Shown piece after piece: positions 17,490-25,984 of a DNA stretch of 58,067 nucleotides (its first letter is position 1; each line of letters begins with the position of its first letter). Origin of the DNA: Bacteroidetes bacterium UBA3022 (GTDB lineage: Bacteria > Bacteroidota > Bacteroidia > Chitinophagales > BACL12). The stretch is from positions 1 through 58,067 of the forward strand of contig DDYY01000100.1 in assembly GCA_002346225.1 (NCBI GenBank). Reading direction: 5' to 3'. The notes beneath the pieces are model-generated. The model did no database searches, was not told the origin of the DNA, and saw only the letters and a program-made list of their open reading frames with translations. Both the position numbers and the translations under genes were made by a program.

Positions 17490-18450
17490 ATGCAATAACG
17501 ATATAGCAGCAGCAACCCGATTGCTGACAGCAGGCCAGGTGGTAGCCATTCCGACAGAAACCGTATACGGGCTCGCTGCAAATGCCTACGATACGGATGC
17601 TGTCCTCCGCGTTTTCAGCACCAAACAACGCCCGCTGTTCAACCCACTGATAGTACACACCGACAGCCTGGAAAAAGCTTTCGAACTAACCACAGACGCA
17701 GGCAAAGAGCACCTGGAAAAAGCGATGCATTTTTGGCCCGGTCCGCTCACCGTGCTGGTGCCTAAATCCGAAAAAGTCCATGACCTGGTTACTGCCGGCA
17801 GTCCATTGGTTGCAATAAGAATCCCCGATCATCCGATGTGTCTGCAACTGTTGTCCGGACTTCCCTTTCCGCTGGCAGCTCCCAGTGCCAATCGCTTTGG
17901 CGCTATCAGTCCGACCACCGCAGACCATGTGCTGGCGCAACTGGGTGGAACTATCCCTATGGTTTTAGACGGCGGACCCTGCCAGGTGGGTCTCGAATCG
18001 ACCATCATTAAACCCTCAGAAGATGCTGTGCAAGTATTGCGCAAGGGCGCTATCACCGCAAGCATGCTGGAACAGCATTTTAATAAACCAGTGAACTTTC
18101 AGCAGCATAACAGCAACGAAGCAACCAACCCGGAGGCACCGGGCATGCTGAAAAGTCACTATGCACCGGATACGCCACTATTTTTTGGCGATTTGAAACA
18201 ATTACTGCTCGCTCACCGGGATACTCCATTGGGCGTGCTGGGAATGCAGTTACAGGACCTTCCTCCTGCAGTGGTGCATGCAATAGATATTTCCCCGACA
18301 GGCGACCTTAAGGAAGCAGCCAGAAACCTGTTCTCTGCATTGAGAGCGCTCGACCAGAGTGATGCTCAGGTCATTCTGGCAGATTCCTTTCCGGATTATG
18401 ACCTGGGCATGGCAATTAATGACCGCCTGCAGCGTGCAGCTATGCGATAA
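17479..18450 (+). CDS. sua5: L-threonylcarbamoyladenylate synthase (Sua5/YwlC)
   Basis: It makes threonylcarbamoyl-AMP from threonine, bicarbonate and ATP for the t6A37 modification of tRNAs. At 323 aa it is the long Sua5 form: a YrdC domain (about 1-205) with IPTETVYGLAANA, KQRPLFNPLIVH and APSANRFGAISPT, then a linker and the Sua5 C-terminal domain (about 225-320). PGMLKSHYAPDTPL in the linker is a Sua5 signature. The start codon is GTG and overlaps the previous gene by 11 bases. The TAA is followed within 10 bases by the next promoter. Confidence 0.94.
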   Translation: MITECNNDIAAATRLLTAGQVVAIPTETVYGLAANAYDTDAVLRVFSTKQRPLFNPLIVHTDSLEKAFELTTDAGKEHLEKAMHFWPGPLTVLVPKSEKVHDLVTAGSPLVAIRIPDHPMCLQLLSGLPFPLAAPSANRFGAISPTTADHVLAQLGGTIPMVLDGGPCQVGLESTIIKPSEDAVQVLRKGAITASMLEQHFNKPVNFQQHNSNEATNPEAPGMLKSHYAPDTPLFFGDLKQLLLAHRDTPLGVLGMQLQDLPPAVVHAIDISPTGDLKEAARNLFSALRALDQSDAQVILADSFPDYDLGMAINDRLQRAAMR

Positions 18451-18458
18451 TTTTTTGT

Positions 18459-18466
18459 TATTTTTG
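18459..18466 (+). promoter_or_regulatory. Predicted -7 promoter element
   Basis: TATTTTTG (TAnnTTTG) lies 21 bases before the ATG at 18488, so this small gene is likely transcribed independently of sua5. Confidence 0.5.
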
Positions 18467-18487
18467 AGGTACATAAAAGCTCAGAAA

Positions 18488-18871
18488 ATGAAAGTTTTAC
18501 GCCCTTTAATAATGGCTTCCCTACTTTTTACTGCCACCGCTGCTTCAGCTCAGGTAAGTGAATATGCCGGCACCATGTATGCATCCATGACAGAGGCTTC
18601 CTTCCAGTGGATGGAGGATCGCATCGCCACACTGGACGAAGTAGTCAACCTGACGGACGACCAGCAGACCGCTGTCAAAGAGATCACTGTAAGATATGCC
18701 TACAGAGTTGATGCGCTGCTGAAGAAAGATATGGAGCCGGAAAAACTGGCCATGCACAAGAATGATTTATTCCAGTACAGGATGGATGATTACAAGAATA
18801 TCCTGACTCCATCACAGCTTTCCTTGCTGGAGGAAAACATGGAATTACTTCAGGCAGATAATAAAGAGTAA
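18488..18871 (+). CDS. Small exported protein, LTxxQ/Spy-like
   Basis: A 127-residue exported protein. The signal peptide MKVLRPLIMASLLFTATAAS ends before AQ. The mature part is helical and charged with two LTxxQ-like elements, VNLTDDQQTAVKEI and ILTPSQLSLLEENM, as in Spy/CpxP-type periplasmic proteins. A chaperone or envelope-stress role is inferred from that alone. Longer in-frame starts are rejected because they run through sua5. It stands just before a second protein of the same kind at 18950. Confidence 0.75.
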   Translation: MKVLRPLIMASLLFTATAASAQVSEYAGTMYASMTEASFQWMEDRIATLDEVVNLTDDQQTAVKEITVRYAYRVDALLKKDMEPEKLAMHKNDLFQYRMDDYKNILTPSQLSLLEENMELLQADNKE

Positions 18872-18897
18872 GTACGTCAGCCCTTTTCGTACTATTT

Positions 18898-18913
18898 TGG
18901 CACGATATTTACA
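18898..18913 (+). promoter_or_regulatory. Candidate sigma-54 promoter
   Basis: TGGCAC-GATAT-TTACA fits the sigma-54 -24/-12 pattern TGGCAC-N5-TTGCA except for one base of the -12 GC (A in place of G). It lies 37 bases before the ATG at 18950. No ordinary TAnnTTTG element fits this gene as well. Confidence 0.4.
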
Positions 18914-18949
18914 TAGGTAGTGTGTAATCAATAAACCAATTATTCAATC

Positions 18950-19504
18950 ATGAAAAGATCAATTATTGTTCTTGCCTTAGTGGCAACTTCATTTGGTGCA
19001 GTTTCTGCACAAAACAACAGTCGCGGAAATAACGAGAACCGTCAGGTGCAGCAGGACCGCGATATGGACCGGGATAAAACTTCTAAGCAAGACAGGGTTC
19101 AGTCGAATACTTCCGGCAATTCCCAGCAGAAAGCTCAGGAAATGACCAACAAGCTGGATGAGGTATTATCCCTCACCGCTGAACAGCGCAAGAAAGCAAC
19201 TGCTGCCAACCTCCGCTACCTCGATGCCATGGAGCAAATGAAAATGAGGTATAAAGAGTCTGGTAGTGAAGCGGACAAAGACAGAATGAAATCTGAAAGG
19301 GACCAACTGTCTCGCGAGCGTATGCAGGAATACAAAGCGTTTCTTACTCCTGAACAATGGGAGAAATTTGAAGCTAAGCGCGGCGAAATGGAAAAAGGCA
19401 ATGGCGGAGAAGGCATGAGCAAAGAAGAGAAAAAACAAAAGATGGAGAGTATGTCGCCCGAAGAAAAGGCCAAAATGAAAGAGAAGAAAAAAGGTAGCAA
19501 CTGA
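18950..19504 (+). CDS. Small exported LTxxQ-type charged protein
   Basis: A 184-residue protein with a signal peptide (MKRSIIVLALVATSFGAVSA, cut before QN). The mature N-terminus is rich in N, Q, D and R and low in complexity. The middle has LSLTAEQRKKATAANLRYL and FLTPEQWEKFEAKRGEME, LTxxQ elements like those of Spy/CpxP. The end is a lysine-rich tail with a short internal repeat (MSKEEKKQKME, MSPEEKAKMKE). It is probably an envelope-stress or metal-response protein, inferred only from composition and motif. It has its own candidate sigma-54 promoter and a strong terminator. Confidence 0.75.
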   Translation: MKRSIIVLALVATSFGAVSAQNNSRGNNENRQVQQDRDMDRDKTSKQDRVQSNTSGNSQQKAQEMTNKLDEVLSLTAEQRKKATAANLRYLDAMEQMKMRYKESGSEADKDRMKSERDQLSRERMQEYKAFLTPEQWEKFEAKRGEMEKGNGGEGMSKEEKKQKMESMSPEEKAKMKEKKKGSN

Positions 19505-19525
19505 GTTACCCAATAAATGCAAAAG

Positions 19526-19549
19526 CCCCGCCCCAAAGCGGGGTTTTTT
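19526..19549. terminator. Bidirectional intrinsic terminator
   Basis: CCCCGC (19526-19531), loop CCCAAA, GCGGGG (19538-19543), then six T; four A precede the left arm, so it can also work on the minus strand. It separates the plus-strand gene ending at 19504 from the minus-strand HU/SPOR gene. Confidence 0.88.
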
Positions 19550-20537
19550 ATTGCCTGTTCTGCATCACCCAGGCATCTTTAATTCCTGTATGTTGAATGA
19601 AAACACTCCTTTTCTGCACAGGATCTTCCTGCTCATATACTGGAACTACCACCATCGAATAGCTTCCGCTTTCCAGACGAATAGCCTCGACATTTAAATT
19701 TTGCAGGCGACTGCAAAGCCCCATGGCATTCTCTGTTTCACGGAATGCTCCGGCTACAATCCAATGGGTGGGCTCGGTTCCCCATACCAGCGAATAAGCT
19801 TCTTCTTCCTGCGCAGGCAACGAATCAGTTACCCGGCTTGCAGCAATATTCAGCATATCGGCATTTGTCATTTCCATAGCCGAATAGGCTTTTCCGGTAG
19901 CGACACTTTCAGTACCCCAACCTGCGAAATCAATTCCATATTGGTCGGCATTCATCCAAAGCTGAATGGCCGCGAGGGAAAGCAACAGTACCGCAGCAAA
20001 CGGTAGCCAGAACTTCTGATGCTTGGTTGTTGAAATAATGCGCTCTTTTTCTTCAGGAACATCCTGTGGCACCGGGCTCAATACACCCGTCTCGGGCACC
20101 TCCTTCCTTGCAATGGGTTGCCGCGTGAATGTGGGCAGACCGAAAGCCTGCTTGTTGTAGTTCACTGTCTGATCGGGCAAAAACTGCAACTTAGCTTCTT
20201 CATTCCGCTGCAATCGACCCACTCCGGGCAACTTTACAATCTCCCCTTTTTGGACAATGAACTGAAGGTCATAGACAAACTGATCGATAATTGCTTTGGC
20301 TTGTTCCTTTGAAATGCCTTCCTCCAAAGAAATGGAGCGCTCCAAAAGTCCATCCTGCTGCTGCAGGCGTTCATTGAAAATGATTTTGCTGGAAGGAGGC
20401 TGGAATATAAATGCCGAAGGATGAATCCGCGCTGATTGCTCTTGCAACAGAAATCCACCCAAGCCAGGCACAATCACACAATCGTGCGCATTGAGCAAAG
20501 AGGTGATGTGTTTTACAACTGTTCCTTTGACATCCAT
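19548..20537 (-). CDS. HU-CCDC81 and SPOR domain membrane protein
   Basis: A 329-residue protein. The N-terminal cytoplasmic part (about 1-130) is the Bacteroidota HU-CCDC81 type: HITSLLNAHDCVIVPGLGGF and VQKGEIVKLPGVGRL recall a divergent HU/IHF fold. A single membrane helix follows at about 175-192 (FWLPFAAVLLLSLAAI). The C-terminal periplasmic part contains a SPOR domain (THWIVAGAFRETENAMGL), which binds denuded peptidoglycan at division sites. The architecture could link DNA or another cytoplasmic partner to septal peptidoglycan, but that is an inference. A TATATTTG promoter element precedes it by 11 bases. Confidence 0.9.
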   Translation of the reverse strand: MDVKGTVVKHITSLLNAHDCVIVPGLGGFLLQEQSARIHPSAFIFQPPSSKIIFNERLQQQDGLLERSISLEEGISKEQAKAIIDQFVYDLQFIVQKGEIVKLPGVGRLQRNEEAKLQFLPDQTVNYNKQAFGLPTFTRQPIARKEVPETGVLSPVPQDVPEEKERIISTTKHQKFWLPFAAVLLLSLAAIQLWMNADQYGIDFAGWGTESVATGKAYSAMEMTNADMLNIAASRVTDSLPAQEEEAYSLVWGTEPTHWIVAGAFRETENAMGLCSRLQNLNVEAIRLESGSYSMVVVPVYEQEDPVQKRSVFIQHTGIKDAWVMQNRQ

Positions 20538-20548
20538 TACAAGTGCCT

Positions 20549-20556
20549 CAAATATA
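20549..20556 (-). promoter_or_regulatory. Predicted -7 promoter element for the HU/SPOR gene
   Basis: TATATTTG on the minus strand, 11 bases before the ATG at 20537, matches TAnnTTTG. Confidence 0.5.
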
Positions 20557-20588
20557 ACAAATTGTTCACATTCGAGCCAAAGTATGTA

Positions 20589-22196
20589 CTAAAACGAAAA
20601 CGATATTCCTCCTAAGAGATTGAATCCGTAAGAAGGATAGTTGTAATACCGTTCATATTGAATGCCGGCAATGTTGTTGATATCGAGGAAAATATCGAAG
20701 CGCTCCCGGAAAGCATAGGTGGCATTCAGGTTGATATCCACCGTCCCTTTAATCTCCCGGATATCGCTGTCGGGCATGAGCGCCAGTGATTTACCCAGAC
20801 CAAATACCTGTGCGCCGAGTTTCAATTTACTATTCAGTTGATAGGCTGTTGACAATTGCCACTCGAGCGTCGGCGTATGCCATGCTTCCTCCACACCGGA
20901 AAGTTCATTGAAGGTAAAGGCATTCAATACTGCTGCTACCTCTACCACATCGGCAATAAAATATCCGAGCTCCACATTCACTCCCGCCCTGCTGCCGCTT
21001 CCGTAAACCGTTTTAAATCTAAGTGTATCGGTGGGGTTGTTGATGAAAAACACCTGATCGATGAAGTTCGAGTAATATCCCTTAGCACTGAACGATAAAT
21101 TATCGGCCGTTGAAGCGCGAATACCACCGTAGAACTGATAATCAGAAGTAGGCTTGATGACAAATGAATCTGCCAAGAATGGATTCAGTCCGGTAAGTGA
21201 AGCAAAGTTATTTCTGTGTAATTGTCCGTCCACGCCTGCAATAAATACCAGCTTATCTCCAATCAGATCCTTGCTGAAATCTACCCTGGGAATAGGGAAA
21301 TATTTGCTGTCAAAACCAATGGTGTTGTCAATAGATGCCTGCAATGACCAACCCGGTTGCACAATACCATAGCGCAAACTGAGGGTGGTAAACACCGTTT
21401 CGAAGGGCAAGGGTCCATTAAAATTATAGTAGTCAATATTCAACCCTGCCCCTACCTTATGATCATTCTTCAGGCGCTTATCCGCAATGAGATCGATGTA
21501 AGGATTCATCTGGCGGTAGCCATCCAGGCTGCTGATTCCTCTGAACCCTGCACCCAGTGAATAATCAATTTCTGCATCGTTCTTTTTCAGATTGGCAAAC
21601 GCAAAAGAAAGTCCGTAATTACTGAAACGCTGGCGCACACTGTCGTTCTCGAATGTCAGTGGCTCATCATATCCATAATAATGTACCACATCATTTCTGA
21701 ACCAGGCATTTATGGGCATCACGAAGGCCTTGTCAAAGAAGAATTTTCCCCTTCCGTCAATATCTAAATCGCTGTATTGCTGATTTTCCCTGTTGCTTTT
21801 GGCCGATGTGTAGCGGGCAGCAAGACCATACTGGAACTTATCAGACTGCGCGGAATTAAGGTACAATTCTCCCAGCGGTGTGAACTGCGTACCAAAGCCG
21901 GCCCTGAGGTAATTTTTGGTAAGCTCCTCCTTAGGGGACTTTGTCAGGGCAACCGGCTTGATGCGGATAGGCTGATAAGGCATGGTATAAAAGGTAAGCG
22001 GCACATTGTAAGTCAGTGGTGCTGTTTCTGTATCGTTATCCGGTATCAATCCGGTTATACCAACCTTGACAGCATCTGCTAAGATGGGATTGTAATCACG
22101 TATCACATCCACCTCTTCGCTGTCCAGCGTACCTTGCGCCACTGCCGGAGCGGCAGCCAACGCCAATAATAAAATGAAATATGATTTATTCTTCAT
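20589..22196 (-). CDS. Outer membrane beta-barrel protein (TonB-receptor-like, no plug seen)
   Basis: A 535-residue protein with a signal peptide (MKNKSYFILLLALAAAPAVA, cut before Q) and a long series of amphipathic strands ending in the aromatic GGISFSF, as outer-membrane barrels do. A short periplasmic segment, EVDVIRDYNPILADAVKV, precedes the barrel. It resembles TonB-dependent receptor barrels but no plug domain or TonB box is evident. It starts 2 bases after the stop of the TPR gene, so the two are one operon and probably one envelope complex. The substrate is unknown. Confidence 0.8.
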   Translation of the reverse strand: MKNKSYFILLLALAAAPAVAQGTLDSEEVDVIRDYNPILADAVKVGITGLIPDNDTETAPLTYNVPLTFYTMPYQPIRIKPVALTKSPKEELTKNYLRAGFGTQFTPLGELYLNSAQSDKFQYGLAARYTSAKSNRENQQYSDLDIDGRGKFFFDKAFVMPINAWFRNDVVHYYGYDEPLTFENDSVRQRFSNYGLSFAFANLKKNDAEIDYSLGAGFRGISSLDGYRQMNPYIDLIADKRLKNDHKVGAGLNIDYYNFNGPLPFETVFTTLSLRYGIVQPGWSLQASIDNTIGFDSKYFPIPRVDFSKDLIGDKLVFIAGVDGQLHRNNFASLTGLNPFLADSFVIKPTSDYQFYGGIRASTADNLSFSAKGYYSNFIDQVFFINNPTDTLRFKTVYGSGSRAGVNVELGYFIADVVEVAAVLNAFTFNELSGVEEAWHTPTLEWQLSTAYQLNSKLKLGAQVFGLGKSLALMPDSDIREIKGTVDINLNATYAFRERFDIFLDINNIAGIQYERYYNYPSYGFNLLGGISFSF

Positions 22197-22198
22197 AC

Positions 22199-25100
22199 TT
22201 AGTTTTCTTTGTTGAATTGCAACTCCTCCGGATCTGTATCATCGCCTCCACCATCATTGACGCGCCTTGAATTGCGCTCCATTTCTTCCACTTGTTCGAG
22301 TTTGAAACGCGCCAGCTCAATAAGCTCTTCGTCTCCTTCGTAGTTCTCAATGATACTCCTCAAAGAAGCTTTTGCCTGGGCGAATTCTCCTTTTGCTGCA
22401 GCGATATCAGCCAGCAGGATATAACTCCTGATGACCCATTCCTCATAGGCCGGAAGGTCGTTGATGATTTCCAGACACTGTTGTTTGGAAGCTTCGAGTT
22501 GATTTTTCTGGAACAAGATATCCGCCATGATGAACCTGGACTCTACACCGGTTTCATTGGTAGTCAACTTGGCCGCTTCACTGAAAGATGCATAGGCTTT
22601 ATCGATATCACCACCGGCCAGATGTGCTTTGGCAGCGTAGTAATGCGCTTCAATTCGCTCATCCTTGCTGGCCTGATCACCATTCAAAATGCGACCTGCG
22701 TTGAGAATCACTTCATCGTAATCGTTCAGCAGATAAGCAGTGCGGAGCATACCTTTCAATGCAACATAAGTATTTTCCTTATAGCTGGCAACATTATACA
22801 ACTGCGTGTAGAATGCATTGGCTTTGCTGTAATCCTGGTCCTGGTAGAACATGATCCAGGAGGCACGCAATAAAGCCGACTCTAAAAACTGCAGGCGGTT
22901 CTCATCAATGATTCGGTTGTAATCTTTCATAGCCAGCGGGTATTTCTCCAGCTTGAATTGACTTTCTCCGCGATAGAACAGCGCCTGGTCTTTGAAGAAG
23001 CCGCGTGGGAATTCCTTGAGATAATCGTTGAATAACTTCACAGCTATACCGAATTCCTGGCGATTGTACTTGTTAAAGGCAGCATTGTAACTGATGGAAT
23101 CTTTCTCTGAAGCATTCACCATGCCTTCCAGTCCGTCTACGTTTCCTGTTTCCTCTGCAATATCCTTCAAAGCATCTTTGGCTTCTGCCCCTTCGGAAGT
23201 AGTAGGTGACAGATCGTAGGCTCTTTTATAATATTCTTCCGCCAGCTTCAGATCGTTCAGGTTGTAATAAATCAAACCTAGTTTGAGGTAAGACTTCACC
23301 GTATACGGACTGTTCGCTTTATCAGCCAACAGATCTTTAAAGTGCGAAATAGCCTGTTGGTTATCCCCCATCAGGAAATAGGTATTCGCCGTTTCATACA
23401 TGGCATCATCTACATATATGGAATTGCTGTATTCAGATGTGAGCTTTTTCATAACCCGCACTTTCTCTTCGTTCTTTCCCTGCAAACCGTTGAGCATTCC
23501 CTGCTGAAAAAGCGCATAGTCAGCACCCTTATATTTATTGGCCGCCACCTTGCTGTAGTACTGGTCGGCTTTGTTGTAATCTTTCGTCATGAAATAACAA
23601 TCTGCTGCACGCAAGGTGGCATCCAGTGCTATATCGTTTTCAACGGATGCTACTTTCGAAAGCTTCAGTTTGCCCGTAGTACGCTCAAACGACTTCACGG
23701 CGAGATCGTATTTAATGAGTTTGAAATAGCTGTAACCAATAGTGTAATGAGCAAACTCGGCCCGTGTTTCCTGGGGGAGTTTCACATTGGTCTTGGATAG
23801 TTCTATAAACTTATTGTGATTGCGGATAGCGGCGTTGTAGTCTGATTTTGCATATTCTATCTCGCCCATCCAGAAATAAGAAGCGGCCTGCAGTCCACCA
23901 TCGAGGGGCATTTCCAGCGATTTGGTAAACAATACATAGGCATTGTCGTAATTACGGTCGTTGTAGGCATTTACTCCGCTGAAATAGGCCACCTTCTGAT
24001 ACGCCTTCTTTAAGGTATTATTCGACTTGTCTATGTCTTCCAGAATGGCCAAAGCTTCTTCGTAGTTCTTACTTCGCAACAGCGATTCGGCGAGTAAACC
24101 TTGCGCTTCGGAATAATCGATTCCTTTCGGATAAGTATCCAGGTAGTTGCGCAGCGCAGTTACAGCAGCAGGATAATAGCCCAGTTCATAGCTTAACTTA
24201 CCAAAATTGAATTGTGCAAATTCCCGAGTGCGCTCATCGTAGCCTTTGGAGGCAGCTTCCTGAAAGGCATTTCTGGCATCAGCCTTTCTATCCATCGCCA
24301 GTAAACACTGCCCCTCCAGATAGTCAGCGTGTTGCGCCAGACTATCACCGGTACCTTTAATCTTATCGAGGTTTTCCATGGCCAGGTTGTAAGCCTCCAG
24401 TTTATACTGGGCGAATGCCACCTGGTAATAGTCGGCATCTGCGGCTCTCCTGTTTTTTTCCAGATAGTATTGCAGGTAGGGTAATGCCTTTTCGTATTCA
24501 CGCAGATTGAAATACGCTTTACCAAGAATCTGATTTAACTCATTGTAGTAACTGAGTCTGGTATTGGAAATCTGGGGCTCGGCATAAGCCACAACCTCTC
24601 TGTATTTGCCCTGAGAAAAGTAAATATTTGCAAAATAATAAGGTATCACCAGCGAGTAAACCGGATGGTCTTCCACCCTTTGGAAACTGGTCAGAGCCGT
24701 TTCATAGTCGTTCTGGAAATAGGCAATGAAACCATAGTAGTAATTGGAAGGAAGGTAATAGGGTCCCTCCTTATCTTTTATCGGTGCGAAAAGTTCTTTG
24801 GCCTCTGCCAATCGCTTTTTGGTAAACAGACAATAGCCGTATTGAAACCTGTACACATCCTTATCTTCTGCACCCAGATCGTAAATATCTACTTGCTCAA
24901 ACCAGTCAATCGCATCGCCGTATTTGCGCTTGTTGAAATAGATTTTACCCAACTGGAAATTGGCAGAACCCTGTAATGCATGACCCGGATGGTCATTCAC
25001 AAAGGCCAGCATCATGTTTTCCGCATCGGGATTATCCAGCGCAACTGCACATATAGCAGCATAATATTCGCTCTCTGCCTGATAGAGGAAAATTTCCTGA

Positions 25101-25303
25101 TCCCCTGCAGGTGCCTGATAGGCCGCAACCTGGTCAAACAGTAACTGGACTGATGCATACTTCTTGTGGTCCAGCAACTCTCTTGCGGAATGGTAGGTGC
25201 GGTAAGGATCGAGCAACCGGGTGGTTTGCTGGGCAGAGACCATACTCAATGGCAGTGCCAGGCACAGGAATACCCACACTCTTTTTTTCGTGATTCTTTT
25301 CAT
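22199..25303 (-). CDS. Large TPR-repeat exported protein (1034 aa)
   Basis: A signal peptide (MKRITKKRVWVFLCLALPLS, cut after VSA) is followed by about 1000 residues of tetratricopeptide-like helical repeats, for instance YGDAIDWFEQVD, NLAMENLDKIKG, AISHFKDLLADKA and LAEEYYKRAYDL. More than twenty units are likely. The end is hydrophilic and acidic (GGGDDTDPEELQF). It is a periplasmic scaffold by prediction. The longer in-frame start at 25441 lacks support, because the signal peptide begins at 25303. The beta-barrel gene follows after 2 bases. A role in outer-membrane assembly or secretion is plausible, but it is not recognisable as PorW/SprE. Confidence 0.88.
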   Translation of the reverse strand: MKRITKKRVWVFLCLALPLSMVSAQQTTRLLDPYRTYHSARELLDHKKYASVQLLFDQVAAYQAPAGDQEIFLYQAESEYYAAICAVALDNPDAENMMLAFVNDHPGHALQGSANFQLGKIYFNKRKYGDAIDWFEQVDIYDLGAEDKDVYRFQYGYCLFTKKRLAEAKELFAPIKDKEGPYYLPSNYYYGFIAYFQNDYETALTSFQRVEDHPVYSLVIPYYFANIYFSQGKYREVVAYAEPQISNTRLSYYNELNQILGKAYFNLREYEKALPYLQYYLEKNRRAADADYYQVAFAQYKLEAYNLAMENLDKIKGTGDSLAQHADYLEGQCLLAMDRKADARNAFQEAASKGYDERTREFAQFNFGKLSYELGYYPAAVTALRNYLDTYPKGIDYSEAQGLLAESLLRSKNYEEALAILEDIDKSNNTLKKAYQKVAYFSGVNAYNDRNYDNAYVLFTKSLEMPLDGGLQAASYFWMGEIEYAKSDYNAAIRNHNKFIELSKTNVKLPQETRAEFAHYTIGYSYFKLIKYDLAVKSFERTTGKLKLSKVASVENDIALDATLRAADCYFMTKDYNKADQYYSKVAANKYKGADYALFQQGMLNGLQGKNEEKVRVMKKLTSEYSNSIYVDDAMYETANTYFLMGDNQQAISHFKDLLADKANSPYTVKSYLKLGLIYYNLNDLKLAEEYYKRAYDLSPTTSEGAEAKDALKDIAEETGNVDGLEGMVNASEKDSISYNAAFNKYNRQEFGIAVKLFNDYLKEFPRGFFKDQALFYRGESQFKLEKYPLAMKDYNRIIDENRLQFLESALLRASWIMFYQDQDYSKANAFYTQLYNVASYKENTYVALKGMLRTAYLLNDYDEVILNAGRILNGDQASKDERIEAHYYAAKAHLAGGDIDKAYASFSEAAKLTTNETGVESRFIMADILFQKNQLEASKQQCLEIINDLPAYEEWVIRSYILLADIAAAKGEFAQAKASLRSIIENYEGDEELIELARFKLEQVEEMERNSRRVNDGGGDDTDPEELQFNKEN

Positions 25304-25430
25304 ACTAGTTATCCCAGTAAAGATTTCTTCTATAGCTTGCTGATTAAGCTGTGACAGTAATTGTGCCGAAGTTACATATACACCCAGAGGAGGTATGTTA
25401 ATGCAGGTGAAATTGAATACACAACCATTT

Positions 25431-25454
25431 GTTGATATCAACGGCGAGCGCCGT
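25431..25454. repeat. Two adjacent palindromes between lipoprotein and TPR genes
   Basis: GTTGATATCAAC (25431-25442) is a perfect 12-base palindrome. It shares two bases with ACGGCG-AG-CGCCGT (25441-25454), a 6-base inverted repeat. They lie in the 169-base gap between the lipoprotein gene ending at 25473 and the TPR gene starting at 25303, about 130 bases before the TPR start. There is no T tract, so an operator is likelier than a terminator. Confidence 0.4.
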
Positions 25455-25472
25455 GCATTTATTGGAAAGCAG

Positions 25473-25931
25473 TTATTTTACCCAGGCAAAATCCCCTGTA
25501 ACGTACCAGCGACCGTTGAGTTTATTGGCTGTGAAGGAATATTTACGCACTTCATCCCCCACCTTGAATTTGGTGGTTATAAGCGCCTCGATGATATTAT
25601 CTGACTTCTCCTGCGTTTCCTGGGTATTGGCATAAACAGCAAGGTCCCACTGGTCATAACTGTCTATGAATTGCTGAAAGTTGACCAGCAAGGTGTCGCG
25701 CATGGCGGCATATACGCTATCGAAGGTAGAAGGCTCTACCTGTTTGAGATGAAAATAACGTTCATACGATTCGCGGTCGGGAATGAGCATGCGAAACTTT
25801 TCGGTATCTCCTGATTTTACCGTGTCAAAAACTTTCTTGGATAAAATCGATCTGTCGAGACTTCCCTTCTCCGCTGAGGTGCAGGCACCTAAGAAGAATA
25901 AAACGGGTAGCAGGAAGAGCAACTTTTTCAT
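25473..25931 (-). CDS. Hypothetical lipoprotein (152 aa)
   Basis: A signal peptide with lipobox FLGAC (Cys17) is followed by about 135 residues with no domain I can name. The mature part begins with helices (KVFDTVKSGDTEKFRMLI) and ends in beta strands (KLNGRWYVTGDFAWVK), a layout reminiscent of small NTF2-like or DUF4878-type lipoproteins, though I cannot assign it. A weak TAATTTTA element lies about 10 bases before the start. It is divergent from rnhA. Confidence 0.75.
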   Translation of the reverse strand: MKKLLFLLPVLFFLGACTSAEKGSLDRSILSKKVFDTVKSGDTEKFRMLIPDRESYERYFHLKQVEPSTFDSVYAAMRDTLLVNFQQFIDSYDQWDLAVYANTQETQEKSDNIIEALITTKFKVGDEVRKYSFTANKLNGRWYVTGDFAWVK

Positions 25932-25984
25932 GGTAATGTCCTAAAATTATACATTCTGCAAATAAATCCCAATTTTACACCCGC

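Noticed and set aside
22199..25303. TPR protein as PorW/SprE of type IX secretion
   Set aside because: No lipobox is present and the length and neighbours do not match what I know of that lipoprotein.
25395..25635. Plus-strand 68-69 codon frames before rnhA
   Set aside because: They overlap the lipoprotein gene on the other strand and lack a start context.
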